A stretch of 64,000 nucleotides of DNA, taken from assembly GCA_028274465.1 (NCBI GenBank), contig CM051455.1:123911462-123975461 (forward strand). The letters are read 5' to 3'. A model generated the notes under the pieces. That model had not been told where the DNA came from and searched no databases. It was given only the letters and a program-made list of their open reading frames with translations. This document shows, one piece after another, positions 22,596 to 33,830 of this stretch. Origin of the DNA: Plantago ovata (Eukaryota > Streptophyta > Magnoliopsida > Lamiales > Plantaginaceae). Made by a program: the position numbers and the translations under genes. Within the stretch, counting starts at the first letter, position 1, and each line of letters begins with the position of its first letter.

Positions 22596-25202
22596 TCACC
22601 CTATTACCACATAGTAGTCGAAAGGAATATCAACTACCAAGAATTTAACCGACTTTGTTATTCTGCAAGGATCTTTGCCCATGGAGACCGGAAGGACCAT
22701 GCTTCCGAGGGGCATTATGGGTTGTCCTCCGAACCCTACTAGGGCGCTCACCACTTCTTTTAACCCTTCCTTCGGGTCGATTTTCACCTTTTTGAGAGTG
22801 CTTGTGAAGATGAGATTTGCTGAGCTTCCGGTGTCCACCAGTATTTTTGGAACTTCGAAGCAAAAAATGTCGAGCGACACTACCAGAGGAACACTTGGGT
22901 CTTGAGTGTCTCCTCCTCCGGCATGTCGCAGAGGAAGCTCCCTATCGTCGAAAGAAATCATGTTGGTTCCTTTCGGGGCAACTTGTCCATACTTGGGGTC
23001 TCTCGCCGTGAGATCATTGGCGGTTCTTTCTCTTGCTTTGCGACTATCACCTCCCGCTGGTCCTCCGGCGATAGTGAGAATTCTTCCATTGATAGGCCTA
23101 TTCTCAAAGTGCGCCTCTCTTACAAAATCCCGATGTCGCTCATCCTCCGGAGGAGGAGGTGGCGGAGGCGGCAAAGCTGTGGGCTCCCTTCGTGGTTCAG
23201 GGGCGATGTGATGAATGGATTGGTGGACCGGTTCCTCTCGACGGACGTAATTGACCAGTTGCCCTCGGCGCACTAACTTCTCAATTTCAGTCTTGAGGTT
23301 AATGCATTCGTCGGTGGTATGCCCTTTGCACTTGTGAAAGTAGCAAAACTTGTCCGAGTTTCTATGCTTTCGGCCCTCCGGCATAGGCTCGGGCCAATCA
23401 ACATCCATGTTCCTTGTGATAATAGTGCTCAAGATTTCGGACCTTGGCCTATTAAGTTCAGTGTACTTCTCGTACCTCCTAGGGGGAGATCTCCTTGGAG
23501 GAGTTCTCTTGTCCCTGAAGTCATTTCTATGGTGTTGATCCTTTTGAATGGTGTTTCTCTCATTTCTTTGGTCTTGCCTTCTTTGTTTCTGGGGATTATT
23601 TTGAGCTTGCCTTTGCTGTTCCCTTTCCTTCGGGGCGGTCGGAGGGACAGTTCTTACCGGGACGGTTCTCCGGAACTCCTCTGCCGCTAAAAAATTCTCG
23701 CATACTTGCTCGAGGTCTTTCTCCGTTTCCACATGGGACCTTGCGAGTTCGTCCCGAAGCTTCTCATTTGTGGTATTTCCATACAAGTATTCCTTGCGCT
23801 CTTTGGCTCCGTGATTTTCTACTTGGTATGCCGCTTCATGGAACCTTGTCAAGAATTCCCTCAAGTCCTCCGATGGCTTTTGAACAATTTCGGCCAAATA
23901 CTTGACACCCCTCTTCTTCCGAATCACTTTCTCAAATCTTTTTATGAATTGAGATGTGAGTTCTCTGTAGGATGTGATGGAGCCATTGCCTAGGTTAGAC
24001 CACCAAACCATTGCCTCTCCGCAAAGTGTCGAGGGGAATATCAATGCCTTGGTGTTGGGATCATGCCCGTGGGCTTCCATTTTCGTACCAAATCTTACCA
24101 AATGGTTCTTGGGACAACTGGTACCATCGTAATTTTCCAGCGTTGGGAATCCTCTATCAGTTTTCACCGCATGATTTCTTATGGCATCACATAGTGCGCT
24201 CGGCTCCAAATCTTTTTCTTGCTCTTGGACGCTCGTTTTTAACGCATCTATTTGTGCTTCAATGACCTTACTTTGGGCTTTCAACTCCTCAAGATTTAGC
24301 CTTCTCCCGGTCATGGGGTCGAAGCCTAACATTGGAGTGACTTGGGCTACAGTCCTCGCACCATTATTTTCCGCCATTGCTTTCGGACGGTTCTGAGGAG
24401 TGGTCTGATTTGGAAGAGTTGGCGGATTGATGACTTGCAATTGGAGTTGGTCCGGGGGAACTTGAAGATGGTCCGGGGGATTCGGGTTATTGGGTCCTTG
24501 AGAGGCCCTTACCCTTCGGTCGATGATTTCTCTCAAGTCTCCCGGGGCTCCTTGGGGACCTAATCTTGATTGCACGCCTTGAGGGCCTAGCCTTGATTGT
24601 ACACCTTGAGGTCCCAACCTTGTGTGTATCGACCTTGGATTCGCTCGAGATTGAGCTTCATCTTGAGCAGGATTTGCTCTTGCTACAATGGGTGCGGGTT
24701 CTTGCACTTGGGGCTGCCTTTGGGCCCTTATTTCCTCTTCTACTCTTGCTGCCTCATTTTCTCCTAGGCATCCTTGGATGGTCAGGAGGAACAATCCGTA
24801 TTGCGCCTCCGTGAAGCCAAAGTCCGCAGGACGGACTACTTGTCCGTTGGGAAGAGTAAAGTTCATTGCTGCTGGTTGGTCTTGCCTTGGGACCGGTTGA
24901 TTTTGCCTTGCGGTCGGTTGAGCGGGGTTCCTCAATGCGCCAAAAGCGGATCCGACGGGAATCCCTTGGGGCGCATTGTCGGCAACTCCTTCTTCCTCGG
25001 GAGCAGTGACACTCGTCGGTGCTCCATCAAGCAATTCATCGTACGGGTAATCATCAACATTATCATTTATAACTGCCCTACAACCATTGCCTCGCCCCCT
25101 TCCTCTTCCTCTGCCGCCCATCGGGGGACGGCCCCGCGGACGAGCAGGTGGGGGTCCGGCGACGGCGGTCGCAAGACGAGTACTTCTTCTGGGATTAACC
25201 AT
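22596..25202 (-). pseudogene. Tat-B gag-protease
   Basis: An 868-codon frame from ATG at 25202. A Gly/Arg-rich N-terminus (PMGGRGRGRGRG) and a spacer containing three copies of LGPQGVQSR-like repeats lead to the gag core FPSTLCGEAMVWWSNLG to FHEAAYQVEN. A charged region and a zinc knuckle CYFHKCKGHTTDEC (CxxHx4Hx4C) come next, followed by a protease site ILVDTGSSANLIF. It ends at TGA 22596-22598 where GRPAL is expected, a CGA-to-TGA change. Gag could be made; pol could not. Confidence 0.87.
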
Positions 25203-25265
25203 CCTTCGGACCGCGCTAGTAGGGCGAGGGTAACTTTTTATTCGTTTCCCACAGACGGCGTCAAA

Positions 25266-26282
25266 TGTTGATAGGTAATTAGTGCTTTCCTCTGGAGCGT
25301 TGTTGTACTTTCTTCCGGAGCGTCGTAAGGCGAAGATTCTAGAGCGTCCTTCGCACTTTAAGTGCCTTCCGTACTGTACCTAGGATCTGAGGAAGAACTT
25401 GGCAAGAGGGGGGGATTAGTGCCACAAGCCCGGCTTGTCTAAGATCAAGCCGGAGGGACGACTTTACGTGTAGGGAGTTGGTAAGCTTCCCTAGTAAATG
25501 TAGAGTGAGAAAGTAGTGTGAAGACTGAGTGATTGATTGAGTAGTTGAATGCTTGTTGAATAGTTGGTACCTTTAATGAGGTGAGCCCATATTTATACTA
25601 GCAAGTAGGATATTGCTTGAGTACTTGAGATCATGACAAGTGTCCGGCCATTATTGAATCTTCTCATGGGCTTGGGCCCATTCGGAATGACCCATGGGCT
25701 TTGGCCCAGATCTTCCACTAGGGCTGGCAAGGGCAAGATGGTGATCCTTGGTACCAAAGTGCTCCTAAGGCGGATGTCGCCCTAGTACCGTCCGAGGACG
25801 GGGTAGTAGGGCGACTGCCGAGCTTCTAAGGTCCGAGGACCACCTTTTCCTTGGGACATGTTAATTCTTCCTTGACGTAAGGAGTTATGTCCGGCCACCC
25901 GTGGTAGTAGGGCGGAAGGACACTCGTCCGACTACCTGTGCTAGTAGGGCAAAGGGCACCAGTCTCGTTCCTCTCGACGTGCTAGTAGGGCGAGGCTACG
26001 TAGCCGGAGGTCGTGGTGTAACCCGAGGAGCTCTTTGTTGGGCTTGCCTTTCTCCTAGCCGGTGGCTACTAGGACTTTGTCCTGCTAGTAGGGCGTCACC
26101 GCGCTAGTAGGGCAGCTCAGTGGCTAGTAGGGCAGCATATAAGGACTTAGGTTATTTTGCCTAGTCTTTTGTCTAGTCGGACCCTGATGAAAGGTGAACG
26201 GACCCTTCTATCATGGTCAACCCATGACGCCCTAGTACGCTCTTAGACGTCCTTGGGGGTTGGACATATTCCGACACCAACA
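25266..26282 (-). repeat. Tat-B 5' LTR, 1017 bp
   Basis: In plus orientation it starts TGTTGATAGG and ends CCGACACCAACA. Between it and gag, TTTGACGCCGTCTGTGGG (minus strand) is the primer-binding site. A short phrase CTAGTAGGGC (with GTGCTAGTAGGGC variants) recurs about eight times between 25890 and 26130, so U3 carries a clustered short repeat. Confidence 0.87.
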
Positions 26283-26287
26283 ATCCC

Positions 26288-27842
26288 GAGACCTACAAAG
26301 AGGCAATAATTGATATTGACTCAGACAAATGGCAAGAGGCCATGGAATTAGAAATGGATTCAATGTACCAGAATCAAGTTTGGAACTTGGTAGACTTGCC
26401 CCAAGGGGTTAGACCAATTGGGTGCAAATGGGTCTTTAAACGAAAGACGGATGCCGATGGCAAGGTACAAACGCACAAAGCTAGGCTTGTGGCGAAAGGC
26501 TACACACAAAGGTATGGCATCGATTACGATGAAACCTTTTCACCGGTAGCTAAATTGAAGTCCATTCGAATTCTACTTGCGATAGCTGCCTACTATGATT
26601 ATGAAATCTGGCAGATGGATGTAAAGACTGCCTTCCTCAATGGCAACCTTGAGGAAGAGGTCTATATGGTACAGCCAGAAGGTTTTATTAGTAAAACCAG
26701 GCCAACTGCTGTATGCAAATTACAAAGATCCATCTATGGGCTAAAGCAAGCGTCAAGGAGCTGGAATATCCGCTTTGATGAAGCTGTCAAATCGTTTGAC
26801 TTCATCAGAAACAAGGAAGATCCCTGTGTCTACGCGAGACACGGCGACAAAGGAGTTGTTTTCATGCTCATTTATGTAGATGACATTTTGCTCATGGGAA
26901 ACAATGTCTCTATGCTAGAAGAGACTAAAGTTTGGTTATCAAGTACCTTCTCGATGAAGGACTTGGGTGAAGCGAACTACATCCTAGGGATCAAGATCTT
27001 TAGAGATAGATCCAAGAGGATGTTAGGAATGACACAGTCCACCTACATCGACAAAATACTGAAGCGTTATAAGATGGACGACTCAAAGAGAGGCTTTCTC
27101 CCAGCTAGGCATGGGATTATCTTATCAGTTAAGGATGGTCCTAAAACTGATGAAGAAAGAAATGCAATGAGTCGTGTGCCCTGTGCTTCTGCAGTAGGTC
27201 TATAATGTATGCAATGAATTGCACAAGGCCCGATGTGGCATATGCGCTTAGTGTCACTTGTCGACACCAACAGAATCCAGGAGTACCTCACTGGACTACT
27301 GTGAAGAACATTCTTAAGTACCTTAGACGAACTAAAGAGATGTTCTTGGTGTTTGGTGGAGAACCAGAAATAAAGATGTCTGGGTATGTCGACGCTGGAT
27401 TTGAATCAGATCCTGATGACTTTAAGTCACAGACATGATACGTATTCAAATTGAACGGAGGAGCTGTCTGTTGGAAGAGTTCTAAGCAAGCCACGGTTGC
27501 TGACTCATCCACAGAAGCCGAGTACATTGCTGCATCAGAAGAATCGAAAGAAGCTGTCTGGATTTCAGAGTTCTTGAAGGAATTGAGGGTTGTTCCTGCT
27601 CCCAGTCCAATAACGATTTATTGTGATAATACGGGCGCCGTCGCTCAAGCTAGGGAGCCTAGATCTACAAACAAGAACAAACATGTACTTAGAAAATATC
27701 ACGTTATACGTGAGATTATAGATAGAGGAGAAGTTAGTATAGAACGTGTCTCTACCGCGGACAACGTGGTAGATCCTTTCACCAAGGTCTTATTAGTGGA
27801 AGTCCAGTTAAGACATTATGCTAATCTGGGGATTCCCGGGTG
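26288..27842 (+). pseudogene. Copia-2 reverse transcriptase and RNase H
   Basis: RT begins near PETYKEAIIDIDSDKWQEAM, then VWNLVDLPQGVRPIGCKWVF, QMDVKTAFLNGNLEEEVYM, YGLKQASRSW and the catalytic LIYVDDILLMG. RNase H follows with YVDAGF, STEAEYIAA and IYCDNTGAVAQA, ending at TGA 27841-27843. Against the Copia-4 copy it has a one-base deletion (GG for GGG) at 27197-27198 after ASAVG, and GGA to TGA at 27436-27438. Otherwise it is well preserved. Confidence 0.9.
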
Positions 27843-28011
27843 ACTGATCCTGCCATAATTTACTCCTACCTATAATATAAACCAAGTCGAGATCAATGGT
27901 GTTGATCCTTCTTCATGCGTGAATGGGAGGAAGAAAGATGGGAAAAGAGATCCGATTTCGAAAGAAGGAGATCCGAGCTCTGCCAGTTAGGCATAAAGGT
28001 GACTGGCTCTA

Positions 28012-28026
28012 GTCCAAGTGGGAGAT
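28012..28026 (+). other. Copia-2 polypurine tract
   Basis: CAAGTGGGAGAT immediately precedes the 3' LTR start TGATAGTG. This is the usual Copia arrangement and fixes the 3' LTR start. Confidence 0.8.
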
Positions 28027-30083
28027 TGATAGTGTATATGTCCTAGAGACAGTCCTTACTAAGGGCATGGTGCCCTTATAGAGGGCATATAAGTACTAAT
28101 ACACAGGTCAACGTAATATAATATATGTTTGTTGCATTTTACTATTGAGTATCGCTTTCATATTTATATTACACCGGACATGCAGCATGTCATATCTCTA
28201 TTACTGTCTGTATTGATATTAAACATGTCCCCTCGGATAGATGACCGATCACACAGATAGTGGGAGCTATGTGAGTTATCATCTATCCCAAACTCTCCCT
28301 GGTCGAGGTTCATCTCGGATGTAGGGGTCTGAATGAACCAGACAAGACTAGTATGCGTGGAGGTTATACTTGTTGGAGCAAGTGTGAGCCGATCCCACGG
28401 CCACGGAACGGATTGTTGGACAATCGAGAAACGTTCCCATAACTGCGCATAGTTGTTCGAAGAAGCTTTATCGAACAATGGAAGTACCCACCGGACACTC
28501 CCATCGATGTATACTCTACACCGAAGTGTCTATGGGAACCGGTAAGTTGTCGAAGTGATGCCATTCGTCCTTTGTACTTGCAGGACTTTATCATCACATT
28601 TGTTGCCCCATATCCTTGGTGGACCCGTCGATGTCAGCTCTGAATAAGCATCTGACCTAAGACACGATCCAGGATTATGGCTACATACAAATGGGGATGA
28701 TAAGTGATTCTGTGAAGGATTCATCTCTCAAGTGTAGCACAGGAGAGCACTGCTCATAGTCTGCATAGTTGTGTTGGTAAAGTCACTGGCCAGTGCAAAT
28801 GATATATTGTGATGGTCATAAGTATATCCTAACCAAGCAACTCCCTGAGACGCCCGTGGATGTATTATTGGGATAGACACTTCATCAATCCTAGATACAT
28901 TCGAGCAAGTCAGATGAAGGGACGTTACCATCGCCGCGTTGAGCGCAACAGGCTTCGCAACGAAAGGGTTAGCTTTGAGAAACCTCTCAAATGTCCTCAC
29001 GTATTGATATTGCAAATGGAACCGTCTACGAATTCCATGTTGCCTAGTCTAGGACTTGCGTAATACGATGAGGCCCTATGGGTCACACTATGTGGTGATT
29101 CAGCCTATCAGAATATCCTTGAAGATGGAATCGCAATTAATTGTGATTGATGGATTATAATTGATTTGTAATTAATTATAATATTTGGTGGCTCAATTAA
29201 TGATTTGGATTTATTAATTGAATTGGCTAATTAATTGTATTTTATGTAAATACAATTAAAGATTATATTTTGGAAATATAAAAGAGGTTTGATTAAGAAA
29301 GGATATGTTAATTTAGAATTAATATATGCACTTGGGCAAAATCTACTTGGAGTTTGAATTGCCTTAGAACTATAAGTGGGTCCCAAAATTGGGACCCACC
29401 TACTGTCCCTAGGAGGCGCGCGCGCGCGCATGGATAAGGTAGGGGAAGGAGTTCAACTCCTTCCTCTATTTAGGGATAAGTTATATTTTCCTGATTGAGT
29501 TTTAATTTGATTTGGAATGAATCTAGACTTGATATTGGTTTCCTTGTGCGATAAGAATTAGATTCTTATTCCTTTACGAAGTCTAATTGCTTATGCTTTA
29601 GGCTTCTATAGACTACTATATAGTAGACTATTAGAGAGCTTTGGATAAAGTTTTGCACACAGTTATTCTACCCAGTTTTCTTAGAGAAAATAAAAAGCTC
29701 TCCCCTCCTCTTTAGCCACACGCGTGCGCCACCTCACCGGAGGAATCGCCGCCCCGTCTTCTTGGTCACACAAAGAATATCCTAGCATTCTTCCGATAGG
29801 CTGTTCATCCGTGGATACCAAGGTTGAGGTTGTAGGAGCTGGAAACTAACTCTTATTGTTTTGCAGATATACAGAGTATTGTAGATATCTTCGACTTCGA
29901 CGAAGGAGAAGATACACCGGAATATTACGAAGACTTGGAAGCTGCTTTGGAAGTAAGGTTAGTCTTCTAATTGACGTGTTTATATATATACGACATATGC
30001 ATAATCAATTAACCTGTATGTTAAGAAAATTTTTGAAATTCCACTGCGTACCCTAAGGGTAACTCTGACCATATTTTCTTACA
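28027..30083 (+). repeat. Copia-2 3' LTR, 2057 bp
   Basis: It starts TGATAGTGTATATG and ends TTCTTACA next to TSD AAGAC. It is the full-length form: the segment 28389-28849 absent from the 5' LTR is also present, inverted, in the Copia-3 and Copia-4 LTRs. The block 29866-29957 contains the short acidic frame discussed in the findings. Confidence 0.9.
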
Positions 30084-30088
30084 AAGAC

Positions 30089-30635
30089 ATCATCCAAAAG
30101 AAGGATGAACCCCTACGAAGGTGGTGGCAAAGATTCAATGTGGTCGCCCTTCAGGTAGAGGACCACCCCATGCATTTTCGAAGGAAATCGCTGTTCGCGA
30201 ACACTCGCAATCGCAGCTTAGAATCATAAGTTTCGAGGGAGAGACCTGAAACCCCAGAGGACTTGTCCAATATCGTCAACAAGTACATCATAGAAGAAAG
30301 CATCACAAAAGAGGCTAAGCTTGCCTTCGAAACATGACCCAGCCGCGAAAACACCCGGGAAAGAGAACGATCGCCCAAGAAAGACTCCGGAAGAGATCGA
30401 ACTCGAGATGGGAAAAGGTCACCTCGAAAGCCTACTAGGCAGGTCAGGTATCCCCAACGAAAGGTTTTTTTGATAGTCGAAAGAGAGCCTTTCATAAGAT
30501 GGCCTAGGAAGCACAAAGAAACCAACACCACTAGAAGTTCGAAGGATTAGTGCAAATTCCACAAGCAAAGGGGGCACGACATCGACAAGTGCATAGACCT
30601 AACGGCGGAGTTGGATCGAATTGTGGACGAGGGGC
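30089..30635 (+). pseudogene. G1 gag, second piece with zinc knuckle
   Basis: Continues the gag core after Copia-2: IIQKKDEPLRRWWQRFNVVA then LQVEDHPMHF. An Arg/Lys-rich stretch and a knuckle CKFHKQRGHDIDKC (about 30550-30592, CxxHx4Hx4C) follow, then an acidic tail. Frames shift between these parts. It ends at GGGGC, the target duplicated by the solo LTR insertion. Confidence 0.7.
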
Positions 30636-31930
30636 TGATGAATGTGTATTTTACACTTTCATTTGAGTCTTTTTCACCTATTTTAGCTATCCTCTATGTT
30701 AATTTAGCTATATTTTAGTGCATTTTATTAGAATAGTGTCACGTTTTCCTTTAGATTTTATTTTACAGGTTTTGGTTGAAAAACGAGGATTTCCGGGCAA
30801 TTATATTGAAGTTGACAAGGAATTGGTGTTCCAGAAGCCTATTTGGAGTATCTGAAGGTTTCCGGATAGGATTTGGAGTCTACGGGTCGAATCTGGAGGT
30901 TAGAAGGCCACTAGAAGTCAGAAACCGAGTCCGAAAAGGGGAAGAAATCCAAAAACGCGTCGAAAACGCGGAATTCCGCGAAAATTACTCCCGGGCTAAT
31001 CGCCCGGGACGTGGGGCGAATCGTCCGGTGTGTGGGGCGAATCGCCCCACACTATTTCGAAGCCTATATATAGTTGCTCAGTTTTTCTCCGAAATTCATA
31101 CTTTTCCAGACCTATTCTCTCACCTCTCTCTGTAGTTTTAGGTAGGAACTTCCCAGAGCCTGTTCTGGGGGTTCGTAGCTTAGGAGATACTTTTTCATAG
31201 CAGATTGGAGCTTGTAAGATCGCGATTCTTCGGAGACTGACAACCTTCGGTAACATTGTATCTTACGGTTTATTCTACTTATTTTTTATATCTTTCAACA
31301 TGTTTTCTTCTATGATTTCTGTTGATTGCATGACAACTATGAGTAGCTAAACTTATCGTTGGTGGTAGTATGTGAATTCTTAGCGAAGGGAAGATAATCA
31401 TGCTAATGGCTATATCGTGCATTATACTCCGTGTTATTGCTTTATTTCGTTGATCAGGCTCAGCCTAAATCCTCGTATGTTGATTAATTATTATGCACAA
31501 TTGGACCCTCGTCGACCTATGCACATCTATATCTTCGTAGTGTTGAATAATTACGGAACACAATAGGACAATAGTGATTGACTTGTCAGTATCTGTATCT
31601 TCGTAGTGCTTAGTAATTACAACATGACAATCGATTGATCAAAGATCTCCATGCAAGACCGAGGAATTTACGCATGATTATTAACCCGTTATGCTTTGAA
31701 GGATCATACTATCACCAATCTCCATTATCTGTTAGAAAAACCCTTTGCTATATCGTCTGCTGTTTTTTATATTCTAAATTAGATTTGATAAAGCTAGTTA
31801 TAGTCCTTAGAGAACGACACTCGGTCATTCTACTGCTACACTACGGTTTCCGTTGTAGTCGTGAATTGCCTTTGGCTAAATAACAAATATATTTGATTGC
31901 AACCGGGACCCGACAAATCTCGGTTCATCA
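30636..31930 (+). repeat. Solo Athila-type LTR, 1295 bp
   Basis: It starts TGATGAATGTGTATTTTAC and ends GGTTCATCA, flanked by TSD GGGGC (30631-30635, 31931-31935). It is similar along its whole length to the E4 LTRs at 53302 and 60431. GC palindromes (30990-31052) lie just upstream of a TATA box CCTATATATAG (31063-31073). With a perfect TSD and no internal region, it is a product of unequal LTR recombination. Confidence 0.9.
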
Positions 31931-31935
31931 GGGGC

Positions 31936-32922
31936 ATGTCCAATAATTTCGAGAGACCAGAGGCAACATGATGATAAGGCGGCCGAAGGTATCACCTCGA
32001 GCCTAGTCGACCCCCTTCATCCAGCCGCCCCTACCACTTCAAGTCAGAAGTATTCCGGAAATCCAGAGATGATTTGAATTGTGAAAATGACATAATCCAC
32101 GAGAGATCAAGTATATCGCGGAGGATCAACCGGCGGCGACTCACCGAAGGAGAGAGATCGAACGTCGAGGAGGATGCGTAATGCGTACGCCAAGGAGTGT
32201 CGAACTTCAATGTAGGGAGCCTCGAATCCCAGAGTTTGTCCTATCACTTTCGGTAGTTCTGACATACCTCCCCCAAGTGTCACTCGAAACCAAGACCCGA
32301 ACTTCCCCCTAGTCATTTCAATGATCATATCCGGCTTCGGAGTAGAAAAGTACTTGTGGATACTGGGAGTTCAGTTAATGTTATCACTACAACCACCCTC
32401 GATAGATGGGTGTCAAAGGTACGGGATTGTCAATGTTGCCACAAATTTATCTGGTTTCGGCGGAGCCGTGGTCAAACCACTAGGAACCATCTGGTTGATA
32501 ACTTTAGTGGGATTGAAACCAGGAAGGCCACCTACAATTGCCATATTGTCATCGTCGATGCTCCCATGGGTTACAACGTACTTTTCGGAAGTCCCGGTTT
32601 CAACCAATTCCAGGCGGTGGCATCAACTTATTATCTGAAGTTAAAGTTCCCACGGAGGCGGGAATTGGGAAGTAGGAGGAGATCCGAAGGAAGCATGGAA
32701 TGTTACTGTGCCTCGCCCTTCGAAGGAAACTACCATTGAAGGACAAAGGATTCACTCGGTGGAGGGATCATCCCCTCCTTCGAAGAGACAGTGTTTGACC
32801 ATTCACGAAGAACTCTTCGATTTCCCATTGGATCGTTCAGAGGGTAATTAACGTCTCGAAACCATTTCGGAGGTCAAGGATTTGATCATTTCCGAAACTC
32901 AACCAGAAAGGTGTGTCAAGAT
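31936..32922 (+). pseudogene. G1 protease region
   Basis: It contains VDTGSSVNVITTTTLDRW (from about 32353), the retropepsin active site, and later YNVLFGSPGFNQFQAVAST and LKLKFPRR, the usual sequence between protease and RT in Tat-like elements. Several frameshifts occur. The end reads ETQPERCVKI, which runs in frame into the next piece at 35942 if one AAGAT copy is counted. Confidence 0.75.
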
Positions 32923-33729
32923 TGTAAGAAAATATGTCAGAGTTACCCCTAGGTACGCAGCGGAATTTCAAAAAAATTCTTAACATGCAGGTTAAATGAT
33001 CATGTATATAACGTATATAATAAACACATTAATCAAAGACTTACAATACTCCAAAAGCAAGAATAGGTATTGAATCGATATGTCAATCGATGAAGTCTTC
33101 GTAATAGTCCGGTGAATCTTCTCCTTCGTCGAAGTCGAAGATATCTGCAATACTTTGATTATCTGCAAGACAATAAAGTTAGTTTCCAGCTCTTTGAACC
33201 TCAACCTTGGTATCCACGGATGAACAGCTTATCGGAAAGAATGGCTAGGATATTCTTTATGTGGCCAAGAAGAGGGGGGCGGCAATTTCCTCCGGTTGGA
33301 ATGTGGCGCGCGCGGCTAGGTGTAGGGAGTAGAGCTTTATTGTCTCTAAGAAAACTGGTAGAATAATTCCTCAAAAATTTGGTTATCAGACTGATCTGCA
33401 CTAACCATGTCAAAAGCTCTCAATAGTCTACTATATATAGGTAGTCAATAGAAGCGTAAAGAAGAATCAATTAGACTCATAAAGGAATAAGAATCTAATT
33501 CTTATTTGCCGAGGAAACCAATTTAAGTCTACATTCATTCCAATCAAATTAAAACTCAATCAGGAAAATCTAACTTATCCCTTGACTTCTATATGTGAAG
33601 GAGTCGAACTCCTCCCCATACCACTACTGGTCGCGCGGCTATACAAGGGTATTAGGTGGGTCTCGATTTCGGGACCCACTTATAAATTCTAAGGCCAATT
33701 CAAACTCCAAGTAGATTTTGCCCATGTGC
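32923..33729 (-). repeat. Copia-3 3' LTR, cut by assembly gap
   Basis: In plus orientation it starts TGTAAGAAAATATG, the complement of the Copia-2 LTR end. It ends at the gap after CCCATGTGC. The acidic short frame (complement of 33082-33170) is intact and ends in TGA. Confidence 0.82.
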
Positions 33730-33829
33730 NNNNNNNNNNNNNNNNNNNNNNNNNNNNNNNNNNNNNNNNNNNNNNNNNNNNNNNNNNNNNNNNNNNNNNN
33801 NNNNNNNNNNNNNNNNNNNNNNNNNNNNN
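33730..33829. other. Assembly gap, 100 N
   Basis: Exactly 100 undetermined bases, a conventional placeholder for unknown length. Flanks are mid-LTR on the left and one base before an LTR start on the right. Confidence 0.99.
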
Positions 33830-33830
33830 T

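Larger units (their letters stand above)
21698..26282 (-). mobile_element. Tat-B: truncated Tat-like Gypsy element nested in Copia-2
   Basis: On the minus strand: 5' LTR (26282-25266), PBS, gag-protease (25202-22596) and the first part of pol, which stops inside RT just after the DAYQGFYQ motif. RT palm, RNase H, integrase and 3' LTR are lost. It is a different family from Tat-A and Tat-C (the LTRs and gag differ clearly) but has the same domain order. To the right Copia-2 resumes in RT at 26283. Confidence 0.85.
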
